NCBI GenBank assembly: GCA_051962095.1
Contig: JBQCCP010000070.1
Location: 1-23,860 of the forward strand
Reading direction: 5' to 3'
Source: 66-474 sp051962095
Lineage (GTDB): Bacteria > Pseudomonadota > Gammaproteobacteria > Xanthomonadales > Rhodanobacteraceae
Length of the DNA stretch: 23,860 bases
Positions 6,086 through 15,322 of this stretch are shown here, piece after piece. Position numbers and translations under genes: made by a program. The notes beneath the pieces are model-generated. The model had not been told where the DNA came from, made no database searches, and saw only the letters and a list, made by a program, of their open reading frames with translations. The first letter of the stretch is position 1. Each line of letters begins with the position of its first letter.

Positions 6086-6160
6086 TGTAGGTTGGGGTGA
6101 ACACTGCGAAGCCCGACAAACGGTGTTGCGCTTCGCGGCTGAAGCTCGCTCAGCCCAACG
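6086..6160. repeat. Palindromic intergenic repeat of the GTAGGTTGGG type
   Basis: The region starts TGTAGGTTGGGGTGA and ends with CCCAACG. GTTGGG (6091-6096) pairs with CCCAAC (6154-6159), and an inner GCGAAG (6105-6110) pairs with CTTCGC (6131-6136), giving a long imperfect hairpin. It resembles the short GTTGGG...CCCAAC palindromes I recognise as dispersed in many proteobacterial genomes, here in diverged form. It lies between the stop of the NHL gene and the uvrC promoter region and could fold at the 3' end of the upstream operon's transcript. It contains no gene. Confidence 0.6.
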
Positions 6161-6190
6161 ACGGAAAGCAGGCCACGGATTGCTGCGACG

Positions 6191-7660
6191 TCACACGTCC
6201 ACCGCGACCCGCTCGCAGGTGCCGCGCTCGGGATCGACGCGCAGGATCGCGTGGTCGTTGCGGTCGGCCACCCACAGAGATCCTGCCGCAAACGACAAAC
6301 CCTGCGGCTCGTGCAGCGGGCAATCGATATGCAGCGTGGCAAGCTCGCCGCTGTAAGGATCGAGCACGCACAGGCGCTCGTTGCAGGTGTCGGCCACGTA
6401 CACACGCGTTTCCGCGACAGCGATGCCGGACGGATAGCCTAGGCGCGCCTTGCGGCCCACTCCGTCGTGCTGGCCCGGTTCCCACGGCGAGGAACCGACC
6501 AGCGTGGTGAGCGCGAGATCGGCGAACCGCAGGCGCCGAATCGCATTGCAGCCCGCGTCGGCGACCAGCAACTGGCCCGGCATCGACGCCAGCGCCATGG
6601 GTTGCGACAACGAGGATCGTCCGCCGATCCCGTCGCGCACGTCGCTCCGTCCATCCCCGGCCACGGTTTCGACGCGCTGGCCGTGCAGGTCGGCGCGCAG
6701 GATCTGGTGCTGGCCCGACGCCGCCACGTACAGCTTGCCGCCATCGACGGCTACCGCGTGCGGCGCATTGATCGCGACCCGCAACCCGCCGCCCTGTTCC
6801 TCGACGTTGCTGTAGGCGGGACGTCCCGAACCCAGCACCGTATCGACTTCGCCCGCATCCAGCCGCACGCGCCGCACGCAGTGATTGCCGGCATCGGCGA
6901 CGTAAAGCGTGTCGTTGTCGATCGCCAATCCCTGCGGAAGCTGGAACCCGCAAGCGGCCAGTTGCCCGTCCCAGTTGCCGGGCGTGCCCGAGCCGAACTG
7001 GCGCAGGACGCGTCCATCGTGGCTGCATTCCAGGATGCGGTGGTGCCCGGAATCGCTGACGAACAGGCGCGTGCGGGTGGCCAGCGCGTGCGCGGGGAAC
7101 GCCAGCGGACTCGCCGGCTCCGTGCGCACGTCACGTACCGGCGCAGGCGACGGCGGCAACATCGCGGCGGTTGCCGCATGCATCTCGTCGCGCAACTGGA
7201 TCAGGATGTCCTCGATTTCCTGGCTGCGGCCCTCGCCCACCAGGCGCGCGGCGAGCCCGCCATTCGCGTCGATCACCAGGGTGGTGGGCCAGGCCGGGAT
7301 CGTGAGCTGCCTCCACACCTGCCATTCGCTGTCGTTCGCGACGGGTGCGCGCAGCCGGTTGCGGTGCGCGGCTTTCAGCACCACCGCGTCCGATTGTTGC
7401 GAGGCAAAGCGCGGCGTGTGCACACACACCGACACGAAAGCACCCGGCAATTTCTTTTCGAGCTGGCGCAATTCGCCCAGCATGTTCGCGCTGCTGATGC
7501 TGCTCGCGTTCCAGAACAGCACCAGCACGATCTGGCCGCGCCAGTCGGTCAGCCGCAGCCGCTCCCGACGATTGACCCAACGCAGCGCATCGGGAAGCTC
7601 CGGCAGCACCGGCCGCGATACCGGGCGCGTCGCGTCGAACGGAATGTCGCCGATCATCAT
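6191..7660 (-). CDS. Thioredoxin-like domain plus NHL-repeat protein (NHLRC2-like), redox cysteines absent
   Basis: A 489-residue protein. Residues about 35-160 form a thioredoxin/TlpA-like fold (RGQIVLVLFW, then IPAWPTTLVIDANGG with the likely cis-Pro at 125). Residues about 190-485 are NHL beta-propeller blades, with recurring elements such as QLPQGLAIDNDTLYVADAGNHCVRRV, NAPHAVAVDGGKLYVA and YPSGIAVAETRVYVADTCNERL. This architecture matches the NHLRC2 family. Where CxxC would follow the Trp of the active site, the sequence is SSISSA (residues 53-58), so no dithiol is present and thiol redox activity is not expected. No signal peptide is apparent. The ATG at 7660 overlaps the phosphatase stop (ATGA), making it the last gene of the DUF1272-kdsB-phosphatase chain. 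Function unknown; a scaffold or binding role is inference. Confidence 0.85.
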   Translation of the reverse strand: MMIGDIPFDATRPVSRPVLPELPDALRWVNRRERLRLTDWRGQIVLVLFWNASSISSANMLGELRQLEKKLPGAFVSVCVHTPRFASQQSDAVVLKAAHRNRLRAPVANDSEWQVWRQLTIPAWPTTLVIDANGGLAARLVGEGRSQEIEDILIQLRDEMHAATAAMLPPSPAPVRDVRTEPASPLAFPAHALATRTRLFVSDSGHHRILECSHDGRVLRQFGSGTPGNWDGQLAACGFQLPQGLAIDNDTLYVADAGNHCVRRVRLDAGEVDTVLGSGRPAYSNVEEQGGGLRVAINAPHAVAVDGGKLYVAASGQHQILRADLHGQRVETVAGDGRSDVRDGIGGRSSLSQPMALASMPGQLLVADAGCNAIRRLRFADLALTTLVGSSPWEPGQHDGVGRKARLGYPSGIAVAETRVYVADTCNERLCVLDPYSGELATLHIDCPLHEPQGLSFAAGSLWVADRNDHAILRVDPERGTCERVAVDV

Positions 7661-8154
7661 CGCGCCGTCCCGCCGGCCATCAGGCGTTCGCCCAGCGCAT
7701 CCACGCCGCGCCGGATCAGGCCGAGCACCGCGTCGAAATCGTCCGGGCTTCCGCTGTACGGATCCGGCACGTCGCCATCCTCGCCGGAGCGCGGCAGCGC
7801 CAACCCCGCCGCGACCAGGAAGCGCTCGGGCGGCGGCATGTCGTCGGGCAGGCGCCGGCGCAATTCGGCGAGCGTGGCGCGATCCACCGCCAGTACCGTC
7901 CCGAAACGGCCGAAGTCATCCTCGTGGAATTGGCGCGCGCGGTGCGGCGACAAGTCATAGCCCTGCGCACGTGCCGCCGCGACGGCACGCGGATCGGCGC
8001 CCTGCCCCACGTGCCAGTTGCCGAGTCCGCGCGAGGCAATCGGCAGGCGCAGGCCGAGCCGTTCGAATTCGGCGCGGGCCACGTATTCGGCGGTCGGCGA
8101 CCGGCAGATGTTGCCGAGGCAGACGAACAGGATGCCGGGCGGCGGACGGATCAT
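7657..8154 (-). CDS. Low-molecular-weight protein-tyrosine phosphatase
   Basis: A 165-residue cytoplasmic phosphatase with the P-loop VCLGNICRS near the N-terminus (nucleophile Cys12, Arg18, Ser19) and the general-acid loop VPDPYSG (Asp131), both intact. Length and motif order are typical of the family. Bacterial members often dephosphorylate tyrosine kinases that control exopolysaccharide, or other phosphoproteins; no such kinase is in the window. The ATG at 8154 overlaps the kdsB stop by 4 nt and its own stop overlaps the NHL gene by 4 nt, so the three are translationally coupled. The in-frame extension to 8517 lies inside kdsB and is rejected. Adjacency to kdsB suggests a link to surface polysaccharide, but the substrate is unknown. 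Confidence 0.94.
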   Translation of the reverse strand: MIRPPPGILFVCLGNICRSPTAEYVARAEFERLGLRLPIASRGLGNWHVGQGADPRAVAAARAQGYDLSPHRARQFHEDDFGRFGTVLAVDRATLAELRRRLPDDMPPPERFLVAAGLALPRSGEDGDVPDPYSGSPDDFDAVLGLIRRGVDALGERLMAGGTAR

Positions 8155-8933
8155 GGCGCCGCCTGCATTGCAAGGAGCGCGCGTTCGGCGCGCGCGAAGT
8201 CTTCTTCGGTGTCGACGCCTGGCGGAAAGGGTTCCGGCGTCACCCGCACCGCGATCGCATGGCCGTGTTCCAGCGCGCGCAGCTGTTCCAGCGATTCGGC
8301 CCGTTCCAGCGGCGTGGCCGGCAGCGCGGTGAAGGTTTTCAGGAAGCCGGCGCGATACCCGTAGATGCCGATGTGGCGCAGCACGTCCACGCCATCCGGC
8401 ATGCGCGTACGGTCGCGCGCCAGCGCATCGCGCGCCCACGGCACCGGCGCGCGCGAAAAATACAGCGCGTGCCCGCGCGTATCGCGGACGACCTTGACGG
8501 TGTTCGGATCGAACCACGATTCGGCCGATTCGATAGGCGCGGCCAGCGTCGCCATGGGCGCGGGATCTTCGCGCAGCGCATCGGCAACGGCGCGGATGCC
8601 CGCCGCCGGTGCGAAGGGTTCGTCGCCCTGCAGGTTCACCACCAGCGCGTCATCCGGCCAGCCGAGCTTCGCGGCGCATTCTGCGAGTCGATCGCTGCCG
8701 CTCGCGTGGTCGACGCCGGTCATGCACACGTCGAAGTCGCGGCCATCCAGCACCTCCGCAATCCTGACATCGTCGGTGGCGACCACCACCCGCGATGCGC
8801 CAGCCGCGCGCGCGCGTCGCACCACGTGCACGATCAGCGGCTCGCCACCCAGCAGGCGCAAGGGCTTGCCCGGCAAGCGGGTCGAACCATATCGCGCGGG
8901 GATCGCGACGATGAACTCCTGCCCGACGTTCAC
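8151..8933 (-). CDS. kdsB: 3-deoxy-manno-octulosonate cytidylyltransferase (CMP-Kdo synthetase)
   Basis: A 260-residue cytoplasmic enzyme that activates Kdo with CTP to CMP-Kdo for the lipopolysaccharide inner core. The nucleotide-binding N-terminus FIVAIPARYGSTRLPGKPL is diagnostic, followed by VVVATDD, HASGSDRLAE, VVNLQGDEPF and HIGIYGYR, in the order usual for KdsB. The GTG at 8933 is chosen because it overlaps the DUF1272 stop as GTGA and gives the N-terminus MNVGQEFIVAIPARYG; the longer frame to 9110 runs through the upstream gene. The end overlaps the phosphatase start by 4 nt. Its presence shows a Gram-negative outer membrane with Kdo-containing LPS. Confidence 0.96.
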   Translation of the reverse strand: MNVGQEFIVAIPARYGSTRLPGKPLRLLGGEPLIVHVVRRARAAGASRVVVATDDVRIAEVLDGRDFDVCMTGVDHASGSDRLAECAAKLGWPDDALVVNLQGDEPFAPAAGIRAVADALREDPAPMATLAAPIESAESWFDPNTVKVVRDTRGHALYFSRAPVPWARDALARDRTRMPDGVDVLRHIGIYGYRAGFLKTFTALPATPLERAESLEQLRALEHGHAIAVRVTPEPFPPGVDTEEDFARAERALLAMQAAP

Positions 8934-9133
8934 GCAGTCGCTTGTCCGGCGGCACGCGCCGGGTTCGGCCGCGGCCGCCGCACCAACTCGCCGCCGCAGT
9001 TGGGGCATCGGTGCTGCATCAAGCCCGCGCAGTCGGTGCAGAAAGTGCACTCGAACACACAGATCCAGGCCTCTCCCTCGGGCGTCACCTGCGCGTGGCA
9101 GTGCTCGCATTCACCGCGCATTTGCAGCGCCAT
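8930..9133 (-). CDS. DUF1272 small cysteine-rich zinc protein
   Basis: A 67-residue protein with eight cysteines (C9, C12, C25, C29, C32, C35, C43, C46) in the DUF1272 arrangement: CEHC, then ICVFECTFCTDC, then CPNCGGELVRRPRP. It most likely binds two zinc ions. The ATG at 9133 has a strong Shine-Dalgarno, AAAGGAGA (9146-9139), whose first base is the last base of the upstream stop codon. The gene ends in a GTGA overlap with kdsB, so expression of the two is linked. The family has no established function. The compact fold resembles zinc ribbons found in accessory or regulatory proteins, but no role is assigned. Confidence 0.88.
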   Translation of the reverse strand: MALQMRGECEHCHAQVTPEGEAWICVFECTFCTDCAGLMQHRCPNCGGELVRRPRPNPARAAGQATA

Positions 9134-9145
9134 GTCGATCTCCTT

Positions 9146-10801
9146 TCATACCGCTTCGCTCGTTTCGTCGCGCTCGAGCGTGACGCGAAAGCACGCCGGC
9201 CCCAGCGCCTCGGTGCCGCCGGTGCGCCAGGTCGCGACCGATGCGCGGGAATTCCAGTCGGAGGCGCGCGCCGGCAGCACCACTTCCGCCGCGACGATGT
9301 TGCGGGCGAGCCCGCTGGTCACCAGCACCGACAGATTGTCGACCTCCTGGCCGCCCATCAGTTCAACCGCGCGCAGCGGCGCCAGCGTTTCGCCTTCGGC
9401 GGTCACCGGGCGCAAACCGGCCGCGCGGGCCTCGCGCCTCAGCAGTTCCACCCCCAGCAATTCGCTCTCCCCTTCGTGCCGCAGCCAGCGGATCACGCCG
9501 ACCATCCAGTCGCGGTCGTCCTCGTCGTCCACCGGCGCCAGGCCGATCACTTCGCCGATGCGCATCCGCAGGCCTTCCGCGCCGTGCAGCCGCATCCGGT
9601 AGCCGCCGCCGCTCTGATCCAGCACGTCGGCGCGAAATACCTGCGGGCGCGTGGTGTCGGACGAGGCCAGCCATGCGGAGGCGAGTTCATGCGTGCCGAC
9701 CATGATCGCGTCACCGTGCACCCGGCGCACGAAGGTCGCGAAATCGAGGTTGCCAGCCAGTGCGTAATGCAGGGCGTGCATGCCGACCACCACGTCCAGC
9801 GCGTGCCTGGCCGTCAAGCGGGTGTACCCGCGCGGCGCCGGACCCCAGGCCATCCGCAGGCGATCGAGGAAACGCACGCTGGGGGTCAACACGCCGCCAC
9901 CGGGCTGCGGCAGGTCGATGGCGTCGACACCCGCGGGCAGCAGCGCCCGGCGCTCGTCGAACACGCGTTCGACCGGCGACACGTCGAGGGCCAGTACGCC
10001 GGAACCGGCAACCAGGCGTTCCTCCGCGATGTAGCCCGGCCCGGCGTCGCTGTCGGTGTCCACGCCGATGCCTTCGCCACCGGCGCGCGTGAGCACGCAC
10101 AGGCCGGCGACGCAACGGATCACCTGCCGGGCTTCCTGCAATTCGCGCGCGGAGAACCGGTACGGATTGCTCATGGCCAGCAAGAGCAGTTGCATGTAGG
10201 CCGTCCGCGCGGTCAGCGGCACGCCGGCAAGTGCGTCCTCGACCGGCTGGTCGGCGAGTGCGAGTTCGCCCGCGAACCCGTGCAGCGCATGAATGCGGCG
10301 CCAGACGCCGGCCGGCGGCGCCTGGTACTGCCGGTACGACCACATCAGCACGCGGTCGGCGTGCAGCAGCGCGCGAACCAGCGCCACGGCCGCGAGCTTG
10401 TTCTTGAACATCGGCACCTTGCCGGCCGGCGCACAGAGTTCGTACAGGCCGAGGGCATAACCGCCCAGCATCATCCACTGTGCGCGTTGCGCGGCGGCGG
10501 CCCACTCGGCCGCAGCGGCGGGCAGCGGGTGTGGCTCGGCGCCGAGCTGGCGCTCGATCCCGCCACACAGGCTTTCCACCGGCGCGCGCAGGTGCTCCAA
10601 CGCCCCGATCCGCTCGGCGCCCGTCCAGGTCGTGGCCAGCATGCCTTCCAGAAGCTGGTCGACCTCGCGAATCGCCTGCACCGGATTGGCCAGAGGCAAC
10701 GCCGCCGCGGCTTCGCGAATCGATTTTTCGCCTGACCGTTGCGTGCGCCCCGGCGGCAGCCGCGCCGGCAAATCTTCAATCAGGCGTTGGTAATTATCCA
10801 T
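9146..10801 (-). CDS. Conserved protein with helical N-terminal region and PilZ-like C-terminal segment
   Basis: A 551-residue protein, probably cytoplasmic, with no signal peptide and no clear membrane segments. Residues 1 to about 370 are predominantly helical and of no recognised family. Around residues 385-475 the pattern resembles a PilZ domain: an Arg-rich stretch, DQSGGG at 395-400 (compare the PilZ D/NxSxxG motif), an acidic loop and then WMVGVIRWLRHEGESELLGVELL. PilZ domains bind c-di-GMP, but the canonical RxxxR is not clear, so ligand binding is uncertain. The ATG at 10801 is chosen because longer starts (to 11098) invade the divergent gene. A TAGAAT box at 10863-10858 is a possible -10. 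It heads the operon leading to DUF1272 and kdsB. It could instead be one of the proteins loosely named molecular chaperones. Confidence 0.7.
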   Translation of the reverse strand: MDNYQRLIEDLPARLPPGRTQRSGEKSIREAAAALPLANPVQAIREVDQLLEGMLATTWTGAERIGALEHLRAPVESLCGGIERQLGAEPHPLPAAAAEWAAAAQRAQWMMLGGYALGLYELCAPAGKVPMFKNKLAAVALVRALLHADRVLMWSYRQYQAPPAGVWRRIHALHGFAGELALADQPVEDALAGVPLTARTAYMQLLLLAMSNPYRFSARELQEARQVIRCVAGLCVLTRAGGEGIGVDTDSDAGPGYIAEERLVAGSGVLALDVSPVERVFDERRALLPAGVDAIDLPQPGGGVLTPSVRFLDRLRMAWGPAPRGYTRLTARHALDVVVGMHALHYALAGNLDFATFVRRVHGDAIMVGTHELASAWLASSDTTRPQVFRADVLDQSGGGYRMRLHGAEGLRMRIGEVIGLAPVDDEDDRDWMVGVIRWLRHEGESELLGVELLRREARAAGLRPVTAEGETLAPLRAVELMGGQEVDNLSVLVTSGLARNIVAAEVVLPARASDWNSRASVATWRTGGTEALGPACFRVTLERDETSEAV

Positions 10802-10901
10802 CGCGGCTTCGAACCCCCTGTGGCTTCGGCCCGACACTCTGCGTCGACACTTCTCCCATTCTAGCCTTGAACCGGACATCGAGGCCGCCGAACATGGGGC
10901 C

Positions 10902-12375
<1,474 letters not shown>

Positions 12376-12386
<11 letters not shown>

Positions 12387-13746
12387 GACTTCCGCGCCCG
12401 ATCCGCGCCGCGTGCTGACGCCCTCCGCGCTCAACCGGCTGGTGCGCGACCTGATCGAAGGCGCGCTCCCGATGATCTGGATCGAAGGCGAGCTGTGCAA
12501 TTTCACCCGCGCCGCGTCGGGCCATTGGTACTTTTCATTGAAAGATGCCGCCGCCGAAGTGCGCTGCGCGATGTTCGCGCGCGAAAATGCGCGACTCCGC
12601 TTCCGTCCCGGCAACGGCACGCGCGTGCTGGCGCGCGCGCGCGTGAGCCTGTACGAAGCGCGTGGCAGCTTCCAGTTGATCGTGGAGCAGATGGAAGACG
12701 CCGGCGAAGGTGCGCTGCGCCGCGCGTTCGAACAGCTCAAGGCGAAACTGCAGGCCGAAGGCTTGTTCGATGACGCGCGCAAGCGCACGCTGCCGGTGTT
12801 CCCGCGCCGGATCGGCGTGATCACTTCGGCCAACGGCGCGGCAATCCGCGACGTGCTGTCGGTGGCACGCAGGCGCTTCTCACTGACCGAAATCGACGTG
12901 CTGCCGGTGCTGGTGCAGGGCCCGGAAGCGCCGGCGCAGATCGCGGCGATGCTGCGCAAGGCGGCGAAAACCGCGCGTTACGACGTGCTGGTGGTCACCC
13001 GCGGCGGCGGTTCGCTGGAAGATCTGGCGGCGTTCAATGACGAAGCGGTCGCGCGTGCGATCGCGGACAGCCCGGTTCCCGTGGTGTCGGCGGTCGGGCA
13101 CGAAATCGACTTCTCGATCAGCGATTTCGTGGCCGACCTGCGCGCGCCGACGCCGTCCGCCGCGGCGGAATTGATCCTGCCCGACGGCGGTGCGCTGGCG
13201 CGGATGCTGGCGCATCTCGACAGCCGCCTGCGGACGGCCTGGCAACGCCGCGCCCACAATGCGATGCAGAAGCTCGATCATCTCGCGGCGCGCCTCAACA
13301 CCCAGCGGCCACAGCGACGGCTCACGATCGGGCGCGAACGCATGGTTGCGCTGGGCGAACGTTTGCTGCGGGCGCAGTCCCTGGCGCACGAACGCGCAAC
13401 GGCACGCCTCGCCCATGCCCGAATGCGCTTGCTGTCCCGGCACCCGCAAACGCGCCTGCAACAACTGATGCAACGTAACGCGGATCTGCACCGGCGGCTG
13501 CTCGCCGTATGGGGACGTTGCGGCGAGCGGCGCCGGCAACGGCTGGCCGAGCTTGCGCGCGCCTTGCACGCGGTCAGCCCGCTCGACGTGCTGAAACGCG
13601 GCTACGCGATCCTATTCGATGAATCCGGAAACGTGCTGCGCTCGGCACAGAACGTCGCGCCCGGCGCGCGCGTGCATGCGCGGCTTGCCGACGGCGAATT
13701 GCCACTCAAGGTCGATGGCCGGGTGAGAAATGAAAGAAGCTTTTGA
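12376..13746 (+). CDS. xseA: Exodeoxyribonuclease VII large subunit
   Basis: A 456-residue cytoplasmic subunit that, with XseB, degrades single-stranded DNA. An N-terminal OB-fold (about 14-110: IEGELCNFTRAASGHWYFSLKD) binds DNA. The catalytic core contains PRRIGVITSANGAAIRDVL, VTRGGGSLEDLAAFNDE and VSAVGHEIDFSISDFVADLRAPTPSAAAE, all hallmark segments. A long helical region follows (about 285-410) and then the closing segment (LDVLKRGYAIL). The ATG at 12376 overlaps the upstream gene by 11 nt and gives the normal N-terminus; the frame open to 12184 is read-through of that gene. xseB is not in the window. The gene ends inside the first bases of an inverted repeat. Confidence 0.96.
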
Positions 13747-13830
13747 CGCGGATAAGAGCGGATATACACGGATCAAGAACAACCAATCAGCAACAATCCG
13801 GCTTCATCCGCATCCGCGTTGATCCGCGTC
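13745..13830. repeat. Imperfect inverted repeat built of GCGGAT units
   Basis: GACGCGGAT at 13745-13753 and ATCCGCGTC at 13822-13830 are perfect 9-bp inverted arms. Further GCGGAT and GGAT units (GAGCGGAT, CACGGATCAAG) on the left face CATCCGCATCCGCG on the right, giving a long imperfect palindrome with an AT-richer centre. The left arm overlaps the last bases of xseA and the right arm ends 30 nt before the aldehyde dehydrogenase ATG. Repeats of this ATCCGCGT type are familiar between genes in related genomes. It may act at the 3' end of the xseA transcript. Confidence 0.62.
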
Positions 13831-13860
13831 CAAGGCTGTCGCTTGTTGTGGGAACCCTCC

Positions 13861-15306
13861 ATGTCCAGAACGCCAAAACTGAAGTCCCGCTACCCGTATT
13901 ACCTCGCCAACCACCCGGTGCAAGCCAACGCCGACTTGCAGGTGCTCGACAAATATTCCGGCAAGGTCGCGACGCGCGTGGCGATGGCGAACGCCAAGGC
14001 AATCGAACAGGCGATCGCCGCCGCCGCGAAAGCCGCCGCACCCATGGCCGCAATGAAGCCATACCAGCGGCGCGCGGTGCTCGAACACTGCGTGGAAAGC
14101 ATGCGCAAGCGCAAGGACGAACTCGCCTATGCGTTGTGCGTGGAAGCCGGCAAGCCGATCAAGGATTCGCAGGGCGAAGCCGAACGCCTGATCGACACCT
14201 TCCGCATTGCCGCCGACGAATCCACCCGCATCGACGGCGAGATCGTGAACCTCGAAATCTCCGAGCGCACGAAAGGTTATCGCGGCTTCGTCAAGCGCGT
14301 GCCGCTTGGGCCGTGCTCGTTCATCACCCCCTTCAATTTCCCTCTGAACCTGGTCGCACACAAGGTCGCGCCCGCGATCGCGGCAGGTTGTCCATTCGTG
14401 TTGAAACCGTCGGAGCGTACGCCGATCGGCGCGCTCATCATCGGCGAGGTGCTGGCCGAGACCGATCTGCCGGAGGGCGCATTCTCGATCCTGCCCTGCC
14501 GGGTGGAAGACGCCGATCCCTTCATCGAGGACGAACGCCTGAAGCTGCTGTCGTTCACCGGCGGACAGATCGGCTGGGAACTGAAGGCGCGCGCCGGCAA
14601 GAAGAAGGTGGCGCTGGAACTCGGCGGCAACGCCGCATGCATCGTCGATGCCGACCAGAGGCCGCGGCTCGATTTCATGATCGCGCGCCTGATCTCCGGC
14701 AGCTTCTATCAATCGGGGCAAAGCTGCATCGGCGTGCAGCGCATCCTCGTCCACGCGTCGCTGTACGACGAGGTGAAGAAGCGCTTCGTCGCCGCCACGA
14801 AAAAGTTGAAGGCCGGCGATCCGAAGGATCCGGAAACTTTCCTCGGCCCGATGATCGATGAGGCCGCGGCGAAACGCCTGGAAGACTGGATTGCCGAAGC
14901 GAAAAAGGCGGGCGCGAAAATCCTGTGCGGCGGCAAGCGCAACGGCAGCATGCTTGATGCGACGGTCCTCGAAAACGTACCGCATACAGCAAAGATCAGT
15001 TGCTTGGAAGCCTTCGGTCCGGTCGCGCTGCTGGAGCCGTTCGATAAATTCGACGACGCGCTCGCCACCGTCAACGGATCGGATTACGGCCTGCAGGCCG
15101 GGGTGTTCACCGACAACCTCGTGCACGCGATGCGCGCATGGGACGCGCTGGTCGAAGGCGGCGTGGTGGTCGGCGACATCCCGAGTTTCCGCGTGGACAA
15201 CATGCCGTATGGCGGCGTGAAGTTGTCGGGCTTCGGCCGCGAAGGCATCCGCTACGCGATCGAGGACATGACCGAGCGCAGGCTGCTGGTGATCCGGGAT
15301 CGCTGA
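13861..15306 (+). CDS. NAD(P)-dependent aldehyde dehydrogenase family protein
   Basis: A 481-residue soluble dehydrogenase that would oxidise an aldehyde to its acid. Catalytic residues are in place: Glu253 in LELGGNA, nucleophile Cys289 in GQSCIGVQR, and the Asn of ITPFNFPLNL; FTGG and the C-terminal YGGVKLSGFGREG are also present. The N-terminal layout (VLDKYSGKVATRVAMA) and the IDTFRIAADESTRIDGE segment resemble the lactaldehyde, phosphonoacetaldehyde and non-phosphorylating glyceraldehyde-3-phosphate dehydrogenase side of the family, but the substrate cannot be fixed from sequence alone. The ATG at 13861 is preferred over the frame opening at 13819, which lies in the repeat. The gene ends 16 nt from the convergent GGDEF/EAL gene. 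Confidence 0.93.
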   Translation: MSRTPKLKSRYPYYLANHPVQANADLQVLDKYSGKVATRVAMANAKAIEQAIAAAAKAAAPMAAMKPYQRRAVLEHCVESMRKRKDELAYALCVEAGKPIKDSQGEAERLIDTFRIAADESTRIDGEIVNLEISERTKGYRGFVKRVPLGPCSFITPFNFPLNLVAHKVAPAIAAGCPFVLKPSERTPIGALIIGEVLAETDLPEGAFSILPCRVEDADPFIEDERLKLLSFTGGQIGWELKARAGKKKVALELGGNAACIVDADQRPRLDFMIARLISGSFYQSGQSCIGVQRILVHASLYDEVKKRFVAATKKLKAGDPKDPETFLGPMIDEAAAKRLEDWIAEAKKAGAKILCGGKRNGSMLDATVLENVPHTAKISCLEAFGPVALLEPFDKFDDALATVNGSDYGLQAGVFTDNLVHAMRAWDALVEGGVVVGDIPSFRVDNMPYGGVKLSGFGREGIRYAIEDMTERRLLVIRDR

Positions 15307-15322
15307 TAGGCGCTTCGCCGCC

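Noticed and set aside
6909..9602. 897-codon open frame on the plus strand
   Set aside because: It runs antisense across five real genes (NHL, phosphatase, kdsB, DUF1272, PilZ-like) and shows no domain; it is a GC-driven shadow frame.
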